Shown here: in pieces, positions 22,235 through 32,176 of the stretch
Layout of the letters: each line of letters starts with the position of its first letter
Numbering within the stretch: position 1 is the first letter of the stretch
DNA from: Streptomyces sp. ISL-96
GTDB lineage: Bacteria > Actinomycetota > Actinomycetes > Streptomycetales > Streptomycetaceae
Reading direction: 5' to 3'
Assembly: GCF_018614035.1 (NCBI RefSeq)
Contig: NZ_JAGGPA010000025.1
Location: 1 to 64,000, forward strand
DNA: 64,000 nt
Program-made: the position numbers and the translations under genes
The notes under the pieces: model-generated
Databases searched by the model: none
The model's input: only the letters and a program-made list of their open reading frames with translations
Told to the model about the DNA's origin: nothing

Positions 22235-23206
22235 TCAGCTCCAGGGCAGCTCCGAGCGGTGCTTCCAGTACGTCGCAGGCTCCTCCACCAGCTCCCCCAG
22301 CCGGGCGAGGTGCCCTTCGTCGAGGTCCACCACGGGGGCGTGCAGATTCGACACCAGCTGGACCGCTGTGGCCGCGCCCGACAGGACGACACCGGCCCAC
22401 GGCAGCCGGAGGATCGCCGCGATGGCGACGGCGTCGCAGGTGGCTTCCGTTTCACCGGCGACGGCCCGCAGCGCGGGTGGCGCGGCGGGACCGGCGAGCC
22501 TGCCGTTCGCCAGGGCCTCTTTCACGATCACGGTCAGGCCCGCATCGTGGGCCTCGGCCAGCGCTGGGGCCGCCGACGTCTCCAGCAGGTTGTACGTCGC
22601 CTGGACCGTACGGAACAGCGGCTCGCCGTCCACCGTGACGGCGAGCGCCGCCCGGATCGCCTCCGCCTGGGCTGGGCCGCTCGTGGAGATGCCGACGGTG
22701 ACACCGCCGACGGCCAGCTCCGCCAGCCGGGCATGGAGCGCGGGGTCGGTCAGCGCCGGGCTGTCGGGCGTGACGGAGTGGATCTGGTAGAGGTCGAGGC
22801 GGTCGCCCAACAGGGCGGCGGTCTCGGCGTACTGCCGTTCGAAGGCCGCCACGCTGTGCTCCTTGACCTCGTGGACCTCGGCGTCGGTGCGCCAGTCACC
22901 GGTGTACGTGTAGCCCCACTTGCTGCCGATCACCACGTCCTGGACGTCGGGATGGGCGCGCAGCCACTCCGCGAGGAATTCCTCCGCCCGGCCGTACGAG
23001 CGCGCGACGTCGAAATAGCGCACGCCCTGCGCGTAGGCGGCGTCCAGCAGTTCGTGGGCGCGCTCGCGCAGGGCGTCAGGGGTGCGGCCGCCGGGCAGAT
23101 CGCGGTCCCGGTCGGGCGTGATGTACGCCGGACGGCCGACGGCCGCGAGGCCGAGTCCGATGTGGGCGGTGGCAGTGGTCGCCGTCGCCAGACGGGCAAA
23201 GGGCAT
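22235..23206 (-). CDS. Aldo/keto reductase family oxidoreductase
   Basis: A 323-residue NAD(P)H-linked barrel enzyme. The catalytic tetrad is visible as Asp and Tyr in FDVARSYGRAEEF, Lys in VIGSKWGYTYTG and His in YQIHSVTPDSP. A later segment, AILRLPWAGVVLSGAATAVQ, is the usual cofactor-binding part. The ATG at 23206 follows CGGAGG. The substrate cannot be predicted. It lies 67 bases downstream of argH on the same strand, but the context does not tie it to arginine metabolism. Confidence 0.88.
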   Translation of the reverse strand: MPFARLATATTATAHIGLGLAAVGRPAYITPDRDRDLPGGRTPDALRERAHELLDAAYAQGVRYFDVARSYGRAEEFLAEWLRAHPDVQDVVIGSKWGYTYTGDWRTDAEVHEVKEHSVAAFERQYAETAALLGDRLDLYQIHSVTPDSPALTDPALHARLAELAVGGVTVGISTSGPAQAEAIRAALAVTVDGEPLFRTVQATYNLLETSAAPALAEAHDAGLTVIVKEALANGRLAGPAAPPALRAVAGETEATCDAVAIAAILRLPWAGVVLSGAATAVQLVSNLHAPVVDLDEGHLARLGELVEEPATYWKHRSELPWS

Positions 23207-23273
23207 CGTGGGCCTCCGCGCGTGTTCGGTCGAGTACGGTTCCTCACCACCGTACTCAACCGGACCGCGCGGT

Positions 23274-24713
<1,440 letters not shown>

Positions 24714-24803
24714 TCAAGGGTGGGGATGTGCGACCGCCTCCGCGCCGCGGAGGACGGGGAGGCGGTTGTCGAACGAGTCTTGGTGGCGCGAGGTCACGTC
24801 GGG

Positions 24804-26000
24804 CTAGGCCCTCAGATCACGCCGTGCCGCGATCTTCGACGACAGGCCGAAGATCTCGATGAAGCCCTGCGCCTTGGACTGGTCGAACGTGTCGCCCGAG
24901 TCGTACGTCGCCAGGTTGAAGTCGTACAGCGACTCGTCGGACTTCCGGCCGGTGACGACGGCCCGGCCGCCGTGCAGGGTCATCCGGATGTCGCCGGTGA
25001 CGTACTGGTTGGCCTCGTTGATGAAGCCGTCCAGCGCCCGCTTGAGCGGCGAGAACCACAGGCCGTCGTAGACCATTTCGCCCCAGCGCTGCTCAACCTG
25101 CCGCTTGTAGCGGGCGAGTTCACGCTCGACGGTGACGTTCTCCAGCTCCTGGTGGGCGGTGATCAGTGCGATCGCGCCCGGAGCCTCGTACACCTCACGG
25201 GACTTGATGCCCACGAGCCGGTCCTCGACCATGTCGATCCGGCCGATGCCCTGCGCGCCCGCTCGCTCGTTGAGCTGCTGGATCGCCTGGAGGACGGTGA
25301 CGGGCTTGCCGTCGACGGCGACCGGGACGCCCTCCTTGAAGGAGATGACGACCTCGTCGGCCTCGCGCGGGAGCGCCGGGTTCGCGGTGTACTCGTAGAT
25401 GTCCTCGATCGGGGCGTTCCAGATGTCTTCCAGGAAGCCCGTCTCGACGGCGCGCCCGAAGACGTTCTGGTCGATGGAGTACGGGGACTTCTTGGTGGTC
25501 GCGATCGGGAGGTTCTTCTCCTCGCAGAAGGCGATCGCCTTGTCACGGGTCATCGCGTAGTCGCGGACCGGGGCGATGCACTTCAGGTCGGGGCCGAGCG
25601 CGGAGATGCCGGCCTCGAAGCGGACCTGGTCGTTGCCCTTGCCGGTGCAGCCGTGGGCGACGATCGAGGCGCCGTGCTTTTTGGCGGCGGCGACGAGGTG
25701 CTTGACGATGGCCGGCCGCGAGAGGGCGGAGACCAGCGGGTAGCGGTCCATGTAGAGGGCGTTGGCCTTGATCGCCGGGAGGCAGTACTCCTCGGCGAAC
25801 TCGTCCTTGGCGTCCGCGACCTCGGCTTCGACGGCACCGCAGGCGAGCGCGCGCTTGCGGATGACGTCCAGGTCCTCGCCGCCCTGGCCGACGTCCACGG
25901 CAACGGCGATGACCTCGGCGCCCGTCTCCTCGGCGATCCAGCCGATGGCGACGGAGGTGTCCAGTCCGCCTGAGTAGGCGAGTACGACGCGCTCGGTCAC
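24804..26000 (-). CDS. argG: Argininosuccinate synthase
   Basis: A 398-residue enzyme that joins citrulline and aspartate using ATP. The nucleotide-binding P-loop is [15 protein letters not shown] at the N-terminus; [14 protein letters not shown] and [17 protein letters not shown] are the substrate-site motifs. The GTG at 26000 follows AAGGAGAAGCCC, which sets the start although the frame is open much further upstream. The upstream region carries a sequence nearly the same as the one before argC, so ArgR (38144-38686) should repress it. Confidence 0.97.
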   Translation of the reverse strand: MTERVVLAYSGGLDTSVAIGWIAEETGAEVIAVAVDVGQGGEDLDVIRKRALACGAVEAEVADAKDEFAEEYCLPAIKANALYMDRYPLVSALSRPAIVKHLVAAAKKHGASIVAHGCTGKGNDQVRFEAGISALGPDLKCIAPVRDYAMTRDKAIAFCEEKNLPIATTKKSPYSIDQNVFGRAVETGFLEDIWNAPIEDIYEYTANPALPREADEVVISFKEGVPVAVDGKPVTVLQAIQQLNERAGAQGIGRIDMVEDRLVGIKSREVYEAPGAIALITAHQELENVTVERELARYKRQVEQRWGEMVYDGLWFSPLKRALDGFINEANQYVTGDIRMTLHGGRAVVTGRKSDESLYDFNLATYDSGDTFDQSKAQGFIEIFGLSSKIAARRDLRA

Positions 26001-26020
26001 GGGCTTCTCCTTACGATGCA

Positions 26021-26043
26021 TGCGGTGGTGGGTATAAGTATGC
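26021..26043. promoter_or_regulatory. Probable ARG box (ArgR site) before argG
   Basis: The block begins TGCGGTGGTGGGTATA and ends ATGC. It matches the block upstream of argC (42992-43014, other strand) at 18 of 23 positions. It lies about 20-43 bases before the argG start. ArgR-family operators are AT-rich imperfect palindromes with TGCATA-like halves; GTATGCA is visible here. Binding is inferred. Confidence 0.6.
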
Positions 26044-26347
26044 AGGCCACCGTATGTTTCGTCAATGCAGACCTGGGGCGCCCGGCCGCACCTCCTCCGG
26101 ATGACCGGCCGCGGAGGAGGGTCTAGCCTGGAAATGCACGGGGTCATCGCGCCCAACTCCATGTGGCTGGACCGTCCTTGCCGGTGTGAGGGGTCCCTGG
26201 TCGGAGAGAAGCCGCTTGACCGGATTGCGAGCAAGGTCTGTCATGTCTGCCGCGTCCGGATTCCGTGAACATTCCAGTACGTCCTTTGCGGCCTGTCGGT
26301 GCGTGGCCGCTCCCGCCGATCCGGGAGAAGGAAGGAGGTGTACTGAG
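26044..26347. other. Intergenic region between argG and the lasso locus
   Basis: About 300 bases between two divergent units. It should contain promoters for argG (minus strand) and for the lasso precursor (plus strand). I see no gene: the open frames here lack ribosome sites and recognisable products. The last 20 bases contain the very strong AAGGAGG site of the precursor. Confidence 0.4.
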
Positions 26348-26467
26348 ATGCGCGCATACGAGCGTCCGACGCTGACTCGGCTCGGCTCCTTTGCGAAGGA
26401 GACCGGTAACCCGTTCAGGAAGGGCAAAGGTCCGCCCGACATCCTCATCAAGGGCAACCTCCTCTGA
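26348..26467 (+). CDS. Lasso peptide precursor
   Basis: A 39-residue precursor whose ATG follows AAGGAAGGAGGTG, one of the best ribosome sites in the window. The leader has the lasso pattern Y-x2-P-x-L-x3-G-x5-T: Tyr4, Pro7, Leu9, Gly13, Thr19. With Thr at -2 the core would begin at Asn21. The only acidic residue in the core is Asp31, so a ring would span 11 residues, against the usual 7-9. If the core began at Arg24 the ring would be 8. The following genes encode a cyclase, an RRE, a peptidase and an exporter, which confirms the class. Because the cyclase and exporter are broken, this precursor is probably no longer matured. Confidence 0.85.
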   Translation: MRAYERPTLTRLGSFAKETGNPFRKGKGPPDILIKGNLL

Positions 26468-26552
26468 GGTCTGAGGAACGGGGAAATCCGAGAAAAACCG
26501 GCGACAGGCGCGTGAGCACCCGTCGCCGGCTTGGATGGAAGGGCGGTGCGCG

Positions 26553-28403
26553 GTGCCGGAATATTCCGAACCTTCTGCCATTCCCTCCTGGTTCGTGGTT
26601 CTTCCGGACTGCCCGTCAGCTGTCGGTGCTGACGAGGCGCTGCGCAGCCGCGCGGAACTGATCGTGCGTCACCCCTCCGGGCGCCCCTGGCTGATGGGGC
26701 GTTGGCCCGGTCAACAGCCGGCCGTCGGGCAGGCTGGCGCCAACAAACTGGCGGTGTCTGGGGAGTCGACGCAACCAACGGCCGGCTCGCCGGCGCGGCG
26801 GCACACGTGCGTACGGTCGCCGACGCCGACGCGGCCCGCGAACTCGCCGGAAGTTTCCATCTCGTCGCGTCGGTGGACGGGCGGGTACGCGCGCAGGGCT
26901 CGGTCACCGGTTTCCGGCGGCTGTTCCGGGCGGAGATCGACGGCATCACGGTGGCGTCCGACCGGGCCGACGTACTGGCCCTGCTCGGTGGGAAGGGACT
27001 GGACGAGCAGCGGCTCGCCCTCCATCTCCTGGACCCGCCCGTACTCCATCCGCTCACGTACCGCCCGGTGTGGCGGGATGTGGGCTTCGTGGCGCCCGAC
27101 AGCTACCTGGTGCTCGACACCGACGGAAGGGCGCGCGAGGTCCGGTGGTGGGCTCCGCCCGCACCCGAACTGCCGCTGGCCGAAGGCGCCGCAGCGCTCA
27201 GACAGGCGCTGACAGCGGCCGTGGACGTGCGGGTCGGTGGACGCGAGCTGGTCAGCAGCGACCTGAGCGGTCTCGACTCGACGTCGCTGTGCTGCCTGGC
27301 TGCGGCTGCCCGGGCCGGCCCCAAGGTGATCGCGTGCACCGCCGCCAGCCCGGATCCGCTCGACGACGACGTGCAGTGGGCTCGGATCACAGCGGCCGCG
27401 ATCGGCCGTATCGAGCACCACGTCATCCCGGCCGACGAGATGCCGCTGATCTATCACGGTCTGCTGGACATGAACGAGCCGCTGGACGAACCCTGCGGGG
27501 GCATGGCCGACTACGCCCGGGCTCACCATCGCCGGCCGGGCCGCCGGTCACGGATCGCGGCTGCACCTGACCGGCTTCGGCGGTGACGAGACGCTGGGCT
27601 GCGCCACATCTCATCTGCGTACGCTGCTGCGCCACCGCCCGCTGACGGCCCTGCTCCAGCTGCGCGGGTTCGCCGCCAAGTACGGGTGGCCGCGCGGCCA
27701 GATGCTCAGGCAGCTGTGCGACGGTACTTCGTACAGCAGGTGGCTGAACGGAGCGGCGGACCGGCTCACCCCACCCCCACCGCCCGACACGGCACCCGCG
27801 CTCGACTGGGGCCCGACGCCGCGGCTGGCACCGTGGGTCACCCCGGACGCGGCCGACGCCGTACGGGAACTGATCCGGACCGAGGCGGCGGCCGCGCGGC
27901 CTCTCGGGCCGCGGGGGCTGCACGACGACCTGGTCGGAATACGTGACTCCGCCCGTCCCGTCCGCCAGATCAGCCGGCTCGCCGCCCGCATCGGACTCAC
28001 CCTCTCGGCGCCCTACTACGACGACCGGGTGCTCGAAGCGGCGCTCGCGGTGCGGCGCGAGGAGAAGCGCCCCCCATGGGGGTACAAGCCGCTGATCCAG
28101 GAGGCGATGCGCGGCGTGGTTCCCGCACAGGTCCTCGGCCGGTAGGTCAAGGCCGGTGGCACCTGCGACCTGGACGCCGCGCTGCGACGCAATCGCGCGC
28201 AGCTGCTGGCCCTGTTCGAGGACTCCCGCCTGGGCCGGACGGGGCTGATCGATGCGGCCGCGCTGCGCAAGCTGTGCACCGGACCGCTGCGGCAGCACCC
28301 ATACGACCTGCACGACGCGCTCTACCAGGCCGTGGCCTGCGAAATCTGGCTGCGCACCTGGGAGCGGGCCGCCACCCACCCGAAAGCGGGAGCGATGCCA
28401 TGA
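26553..28403 (+). pseudogene. Lasso cyclase (asparagine synthetase-like), disrupted
   Basis: This would be a protein of about 615 residues that adenylates the ring acid and closes the macrolactam. It starts at GTG 26553 (PEYSEPSAIPSWFVVLPDCP). The coding frame shifts near 26755-26790. It then runs through SSDLSGLDSTSLCCL (the ATP-binding loop) and shifts back near 27520, where two bases appear to be missing between ARA and LTIAGRAAGHGSRLHL. It continues through APYYDDRVLEAAL and meets an in-frame TAG at 28143 after RGVVPAQVLGR. It stays open for a further 85 codons of family-like sequence to TGA at 28401. Three lesions make a functional product very unlikely. Confidence 0.85.
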
Positions 28404-28657
28404 CACTCAAGCTGCGTACGGGCGTTTTCTGCGCCGACACCGAGTACGGGATCGCGCTGCTCGACGAGGACAGCGGCGAGTACTGGGAACTGAACCCCAC
28501 CGGCGCCCAGGTCGTACGAACGCTGCTGGCCGACGGCACCTCCGAGGAGGCGGTGCGGCAGCTGACCGGTGCCTGCGACGTCGATGCCGAGAGCGCGCGT
28601 GAGGACGTACAGGGTCTGATCGAGGCGCTCGACTCGTCCGGGCTGGTGGAACGGTAG
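28400..28657 (+). CDS. PqqD-like RiPP recognition element (lasso B1)
   Basis: An 85-residue protein of the PqqD/RRE family, which binds the leader peptide and delivers it to the peptidase. It has the expected strand-and-helix pattern: YGIALLDEDSGEYWELNPTG, then AQVVRTLLADGTSEEAVRQL, then a C-terminal helix DVQGLIEALDSSGLVER. The ATG at 28400 overlaps the cyclase stop by four bases (ATGA), the normal coupling in these clusters. The frame is intact, unlike its neighbours. Confidence 0.85.
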   Translation: MTLKLRTGVFCADTEYGIALLDEDSGEYWELNPTGAQVVRTLLADGTSEEAVRQLTGACDVDAESAREDVQGLIEALDSSGLVER

Positions 28658-28713
28658 ACCTCAGAAACCGCCGAAAACCGCAGTAACCGCAGTAACCGCA
28701 AAGGAGATTTCCG

Positions 28714-29130
28714 GTGCCCCTCCCCCAAGCTGTCGCCCACAAGCCGCGTGCGGTGCCGCCCGCGCGCCGGGTCCAGGCGCTCCTTGTCGTGGGCCTTGCC
28801 CGGCTGTTGGCCCGCAGGCCCCCGCGGCGTATCCGCGCGGTGCTCGGCCGGGTGAGCAGCGGCGCCCGGCCGGCGAGTTACGGCGAGACCGAGGCGGCCC
28901 GCGAGGCGGTGGTCGCGGTCAGCCTCACCTGCGCGGCGCCCGAGGGTTGCCTGCCCCGGTCGCTGGCCACCGCCATGCTGTGCCGCCTGCACGGGCAGTG
29001 GCCCACCTGGTGCGTGGGGGCGCGGCGGATACCGCCGTTCGCGGCGCACGCCTGGGTGGAGGCCGAGGGCGTACCGGTCGGTGAGGGCCATCCGCCCGAC
29101 TACTTCCGGGCCTTCTTCACCGTGCCGTGA
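28714..29130 (+). CDS. Lasso leader peptidase (transglutaminase-like, B2)
   Basis: A 138-residue cysteine protease that removes the lasso leader. The likely catalytic residues are Cys79 in EGCLPRSLATAML and His112 in FAAHAWVEAEG, with an acid further on. It starts at GTG 28714 behind AAGGAG. A small direct repeat (GCAGTAACC twice) lies just before the ribosome site. The frame is intact. It overlaps the exporter start by four bases (GTGA). The order precursor, cyclase, B1, B2, exporter is standard for Streptomyces. Confidence 0.85.
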   Translation: MPLPQAVAHKPRAVPPARRVQALLVVGLARLLARRPPRRIRAVLGRVSSGARPASYGETEAAREAVVAVSLTCAAPEGCLPRSLATAMLCRLHGQWPTWCVGARRIPPFAAHAWVEAEGVPVGEGHPPDYFRAFFTVP

Positions 29131-30283
29131 GCCGCGAAACGAGCCGCGAAACGATCGGCGACGCGGGCCGCCTCACCGGACCCCGCCAGGTTCTGCGCGT
29201 GCTGCGCGGGCACCGGCGGTGGATCGCCGGCGCCGTGGGGCTCACGCTGGTCGCCTCGGCCCTGGGCCTGGCCCAGCCGCTGGTGGTCAGGCGAGTGGTC
29301 GAGTCGTCCGGAGCGGGATCGGGCATCGTGGGATCCGTCGGCCTGCTGATCACGCTCTTCCTCGCGCAGGCACTGGTCCAGGCAGTGGCGGGCTACGTCC
29401 TCGCGCGCACCGGCGAAGGAGTGGTGCTCGGCATCCGCCTCAACCTCATCGACCGCCTGCTCCGGAAGAGCCGGACTCCGCGCCCCTGCGCGGCGTCGCC
29501 CCGTCGGCGGAGGGCGGCCCCCGCCCACCGGTTCTGGAGTTCAGGGACGTGTGGTTCGGATACGACCCGCGCAGGCCGGTGCTGCGCGGCGTTTCCTTTC
29601 AGGTGCCGGAGCGCGGCCATGTCGCCCTGATCGGCAGCTCCGGCGTCGGCAAATCCACCGTCTTCGCGCTCGCTGAGCGCTTCTACGACCCCGACCACGG
29701 CCTGGTCCTGTTCGAAGGCGGCGACGTACGGACCCTCAGCCGTGCCCAGCACCGCGCCCGGATCGGGCTCGTCGAGCAGCACGCCCCGGTGCTGTACGGC
29801 ACGCTGCGGGAGAACCTGCTGTACGCCGCACCGGAGGCCGGGGCGGACGAGCTCGCCCGGGTCGTGGAGCTGGCCCAGCTGACGGAGCTGGCGTCCCGGC
29901 TGCCACGCGGTCTCGACACGGATGCCGGGGAGCACGGCATGGCGCTCTCGGGCGGCGAGCGCATGCGCATCGACATAGCCCGGTCCCTGCTGACCCGCCC
30001 CAGCCTGCTGCTGCTCGACGAGCCGACCGCCCACCTCGACGCCGTCAATGAGGCGGCTCTGCGCCGGTCGATCCGGCAGACCTCCACGGAATGCGCGCTG
30101 CTGGTCATCGCTCACCGGTTCTCGACCATCCGGGCCGCGGACCTGATCGTCGTGCTCGACGCGGGTGAGGTGGTCGCCGCGGGAAGCCATGCGCAGCTGA
30201 TGGAAACCAGCGACCACTACCGGTTCCTGTGCCGCGCCCAGCAGGCGGAGGGCTCCGTCGTCCGCGCAGGCCGCCGCGGCTGA
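29127..30283 (+). pseudogene. Lasso peptide ABC exporter, internally deleted
   Basis: An intact exporter would have about 600 residues: a six-span membrane domain and an ATPase. Here the GTG at 29127 starts a good N-terminus with the first two membrane segments, up to GVVLGIRLNLIDRLL. At about 29464 the sequence jumps straight to the linker EEPDSAPLRGV in another frame, then to a complete ATPase (GSSGVGKSTVFALAERF, ALSGGERMRIDIARSL, LLLLDEPTAHLD). Roughly 200 residues of the membrane domain are missing and the two halves are out of frame. The remaining ATPase frame has no obvious start of its own. Confidence 0.85.
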
Positions 30284-30377
30284 CGGCCCCCGAATGCCCT
30301 CGTCGGCGCGCGGCTGCCGGCTCCGCCATCGAAGGTGGGACGAGCAGCTGTCGGTAGCCGAGGGAGCAGTGTTCACC

Positions 30378-31736
30378 ATGACGCGACCGAAGATCCTCGT
30401 GGTCGGCGCGGGTTTCGCCGGGGTCGAGTGCCTCCAGCGGCTGGAACGCAAGCTGTCTCCCGCCGAGGCCGAGCTGGTACTGGTGTCCCCGTCCGACTAC
30501 CAGCTCTACCTCCCGCTGCTGCCGCATGTGGCGGCCGGAGTCCTCACCCCGCAGTCGGTCGCGGTGTCCCTGCGCCGCCGGCTGCGCCGCACCAGGATCT
30601 GCCCCGGCGGTGCCATCGGCATCGACGCCGAGGCGAAGGTGTGCGTCATCAGGAAGATCACGGGCGAAGTGATCGCGGAGCCGTACGACCAGCTCGTCCT
30701 CGCCGCCGGAAGCACCACCCGCACCTTCGACATCCCCGGCCTGCGCGACCACGGGCGCGGCATGAAGTCCCTGGCCGAGGCGGCGCATCTGCGCGACCAC
30801 GTCATCGCCCAGCTCGACATCGCCGCCGCCACGACCGACACCGCTGAGCGCGAGGCGCGGTTGCGGTTCGTGGTGGTGGGCGGCGGCTACGCCGGCACCG
30901 AGACCGCCGCCTGCCTGCAACGCCTCACCTCCGCCGCCGTCGGGCGCTACCCGAATCTGGACCGCGCGCAGATCAAGTGGCATCTGCTGGACGTGGCCCC
31001 GCGGCTGCTGCCCGAACTCGGCGAGAAGCTGGGCGAGAAGGCCATGGCAATGCTCCGCTACCGGGGCATCGAGTTCTCCCTGGGCACCTCGGTCGCCTCC
31101 GTCGACGCGACAGCCGTCAAGCTCACCGACGGCCGTACGCTGCCGTCGCACACCCTGATCTGGACCGCCGGAGTCGCCGCGAGCCCCCTGGTGGCCACGC
31201 TGGGAGCGGAGACGGTACGCGGCCGGCTCGCCGCCACGCCCCGGCTGACGGTCCCCGGCTTCGACGGCCTGTTCGCGGCGGGCGACGCGGCCGCCGTCCC
31301 CGACGTCGCGAAGGGCGGCGACGCGCTGTGCCCGCCGACCGCGCAGCACGCCCAGCGCCAGGGCAAGGTCCTCGCCGACAACATCGTCGCCCGGCTGCGC
31401 GGCATGCCGCTGAAGCCGTACGTCCACAAGGACCTCGGCCTGGTCGTGGACCTCGGCGGCCGGGACGCGGTCTCCAAACCCCTGGGCCTGGAACTGCACG
31501 GCCTCCCCGCCCAGGCCGTGGCCCGCGGTTACCACCTGCTGGCCCTGCCCACCATGACCGCCAGGACCCGGGTCATGACCAACTGGACGCTCAACGCGGT
31601 CGCGGGCGACGACTTCGTCCGTACGGACTTCCAGGCCCGCCGGGCAGGCACGCTCCAGGACTTCGAGAACACTTCGGTGTACCTGACGCCGGAGCAGGTC
31701 CGGGAACACAGCAGGCCGTTGGCGGCCAAGGCTTAA
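30378..31736 (+). CDS. Type II NADH dehydrogenase-like FAD oxidoreductase
   Basis: A 452-residue flavoprotein of the NDH-2 family, which passes electrons from NADH to quinone at the membrane without pumping protons. The FAD site is ILVVGAGFAGVECLQRL at residues 5-21. The NAD(P)H site is FVVVGGGYAGTETAACL at about 165. The second FAD contact is LFAAGDAAAVPD, followed by PPTAQHAQRQGK. The start is ATG 30378 with GGGAG eleven bases upstream. It is monocistronic after the broken lasso exporter; no link between the two is evident. Confidence 0.88.
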   Translation: MTRPKILVVGAGFAGVECLQRLERKLSPAEAELVLVSPSDYQLYLPLLPHVAAGVLTPQSVAVSLRRRLRRTRICPGGAIGIDAEAKVCVIRKITGEVIAEPYDQLVLAAGSTTRTFDIPGLRDHGRGMKSLAEAAHLRDHVIAQLDIAAATTDTAEREARLRFVVVGGGYAGTETAACLQRLTSAAVGRYPNLDRAQIKWHLLDVAPRLLPELGEKLGEKAMAMLRYRGIEFSLGTSVASVDATAVKLTDGRTLPSHTLIWTAGVAASPLVATLGAETVRGRLAATPRLTVPGFDGLFAAGDAAAVPDVAKGGDALCPPTAQHAQRQGKVLADNIVARLRGMPLKPYVHKDLGLVVDLGGRDAVSKPLGLELHGLPAQAVARGYHLLALPTMTARTRVMTNWTLNAVAGDDFVRTDFQARRAGTLQDFENTSVYLTPEQVREHSRPLAAKA

Positions 31737-31795
31737 ACCGGTCCGCCACCTGAAACACCCGCACGCCGATAGTAGTTGGGCGCATAATCGTTAGC

Positions 31796-32038
31796 ATGGG
31801 CGTCGACGGGCCCGGCGCCCGCTGCATCATCGTGATCCACGCCTGGCGCATCAGTGACGCCTGCGGTTTCGCGGTCCCCTCCATGGAGTACCAGGAGGAG
31901 CGCACTCAGCACGCCGAGCACTACGGCCGCAAGACGGACGAGGAGTTCGCGGAGTACTGCGAGAAGAAGGAGTACGTCGGCGTAAGCCTGGACCGCCTGC
32001 TGGCGCTGCCCTTGCCGACGCGCACGGACGTCCATTAG
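31796..32038 (+). pseudogene. Fragment of a pyridoxamine 5'-phosphate oxidase-like protein
   Basis: An 80-codon open frame reading GPGARCIIVIHAWRISDACG, then FAVPSMEYQEERTQH, ending LPLPTRTDVH. From memory this is the C-terminal third of the roughly 200-residue FMN-binding PNPOx-like proteins of actinobacteria. The N-terminal flavin-binding part is absent and no ribosome site precedes the ATG, so I call it a truncated remnant. It lies at the left border of the caspase-ATPase unit, perhaps a scar of the insertion that brought it. Confidence 0.55.
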
Positions 32039-32176
32039 TCATCCGGCCACGTCCGTTTGTGAATCCGTGCCGGTCTGGGCGATGCCGCGGACCCTTCGGT
32101 GGACGGACCCGACGCGCTCGATACCGCCCCCGCTGCTCACACAGTGGGATCATAACGATGAACGACGGGGGGATAC

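Noticed and set aside
26553..28403. Treating the cyclase lesions purely as sequencing errors
   Set aside because: Possible for the frameshifts, but the TAG codon and the neighbouring exporter deletion point to genuine decay, so I annotate a pseudogene and flag the check.
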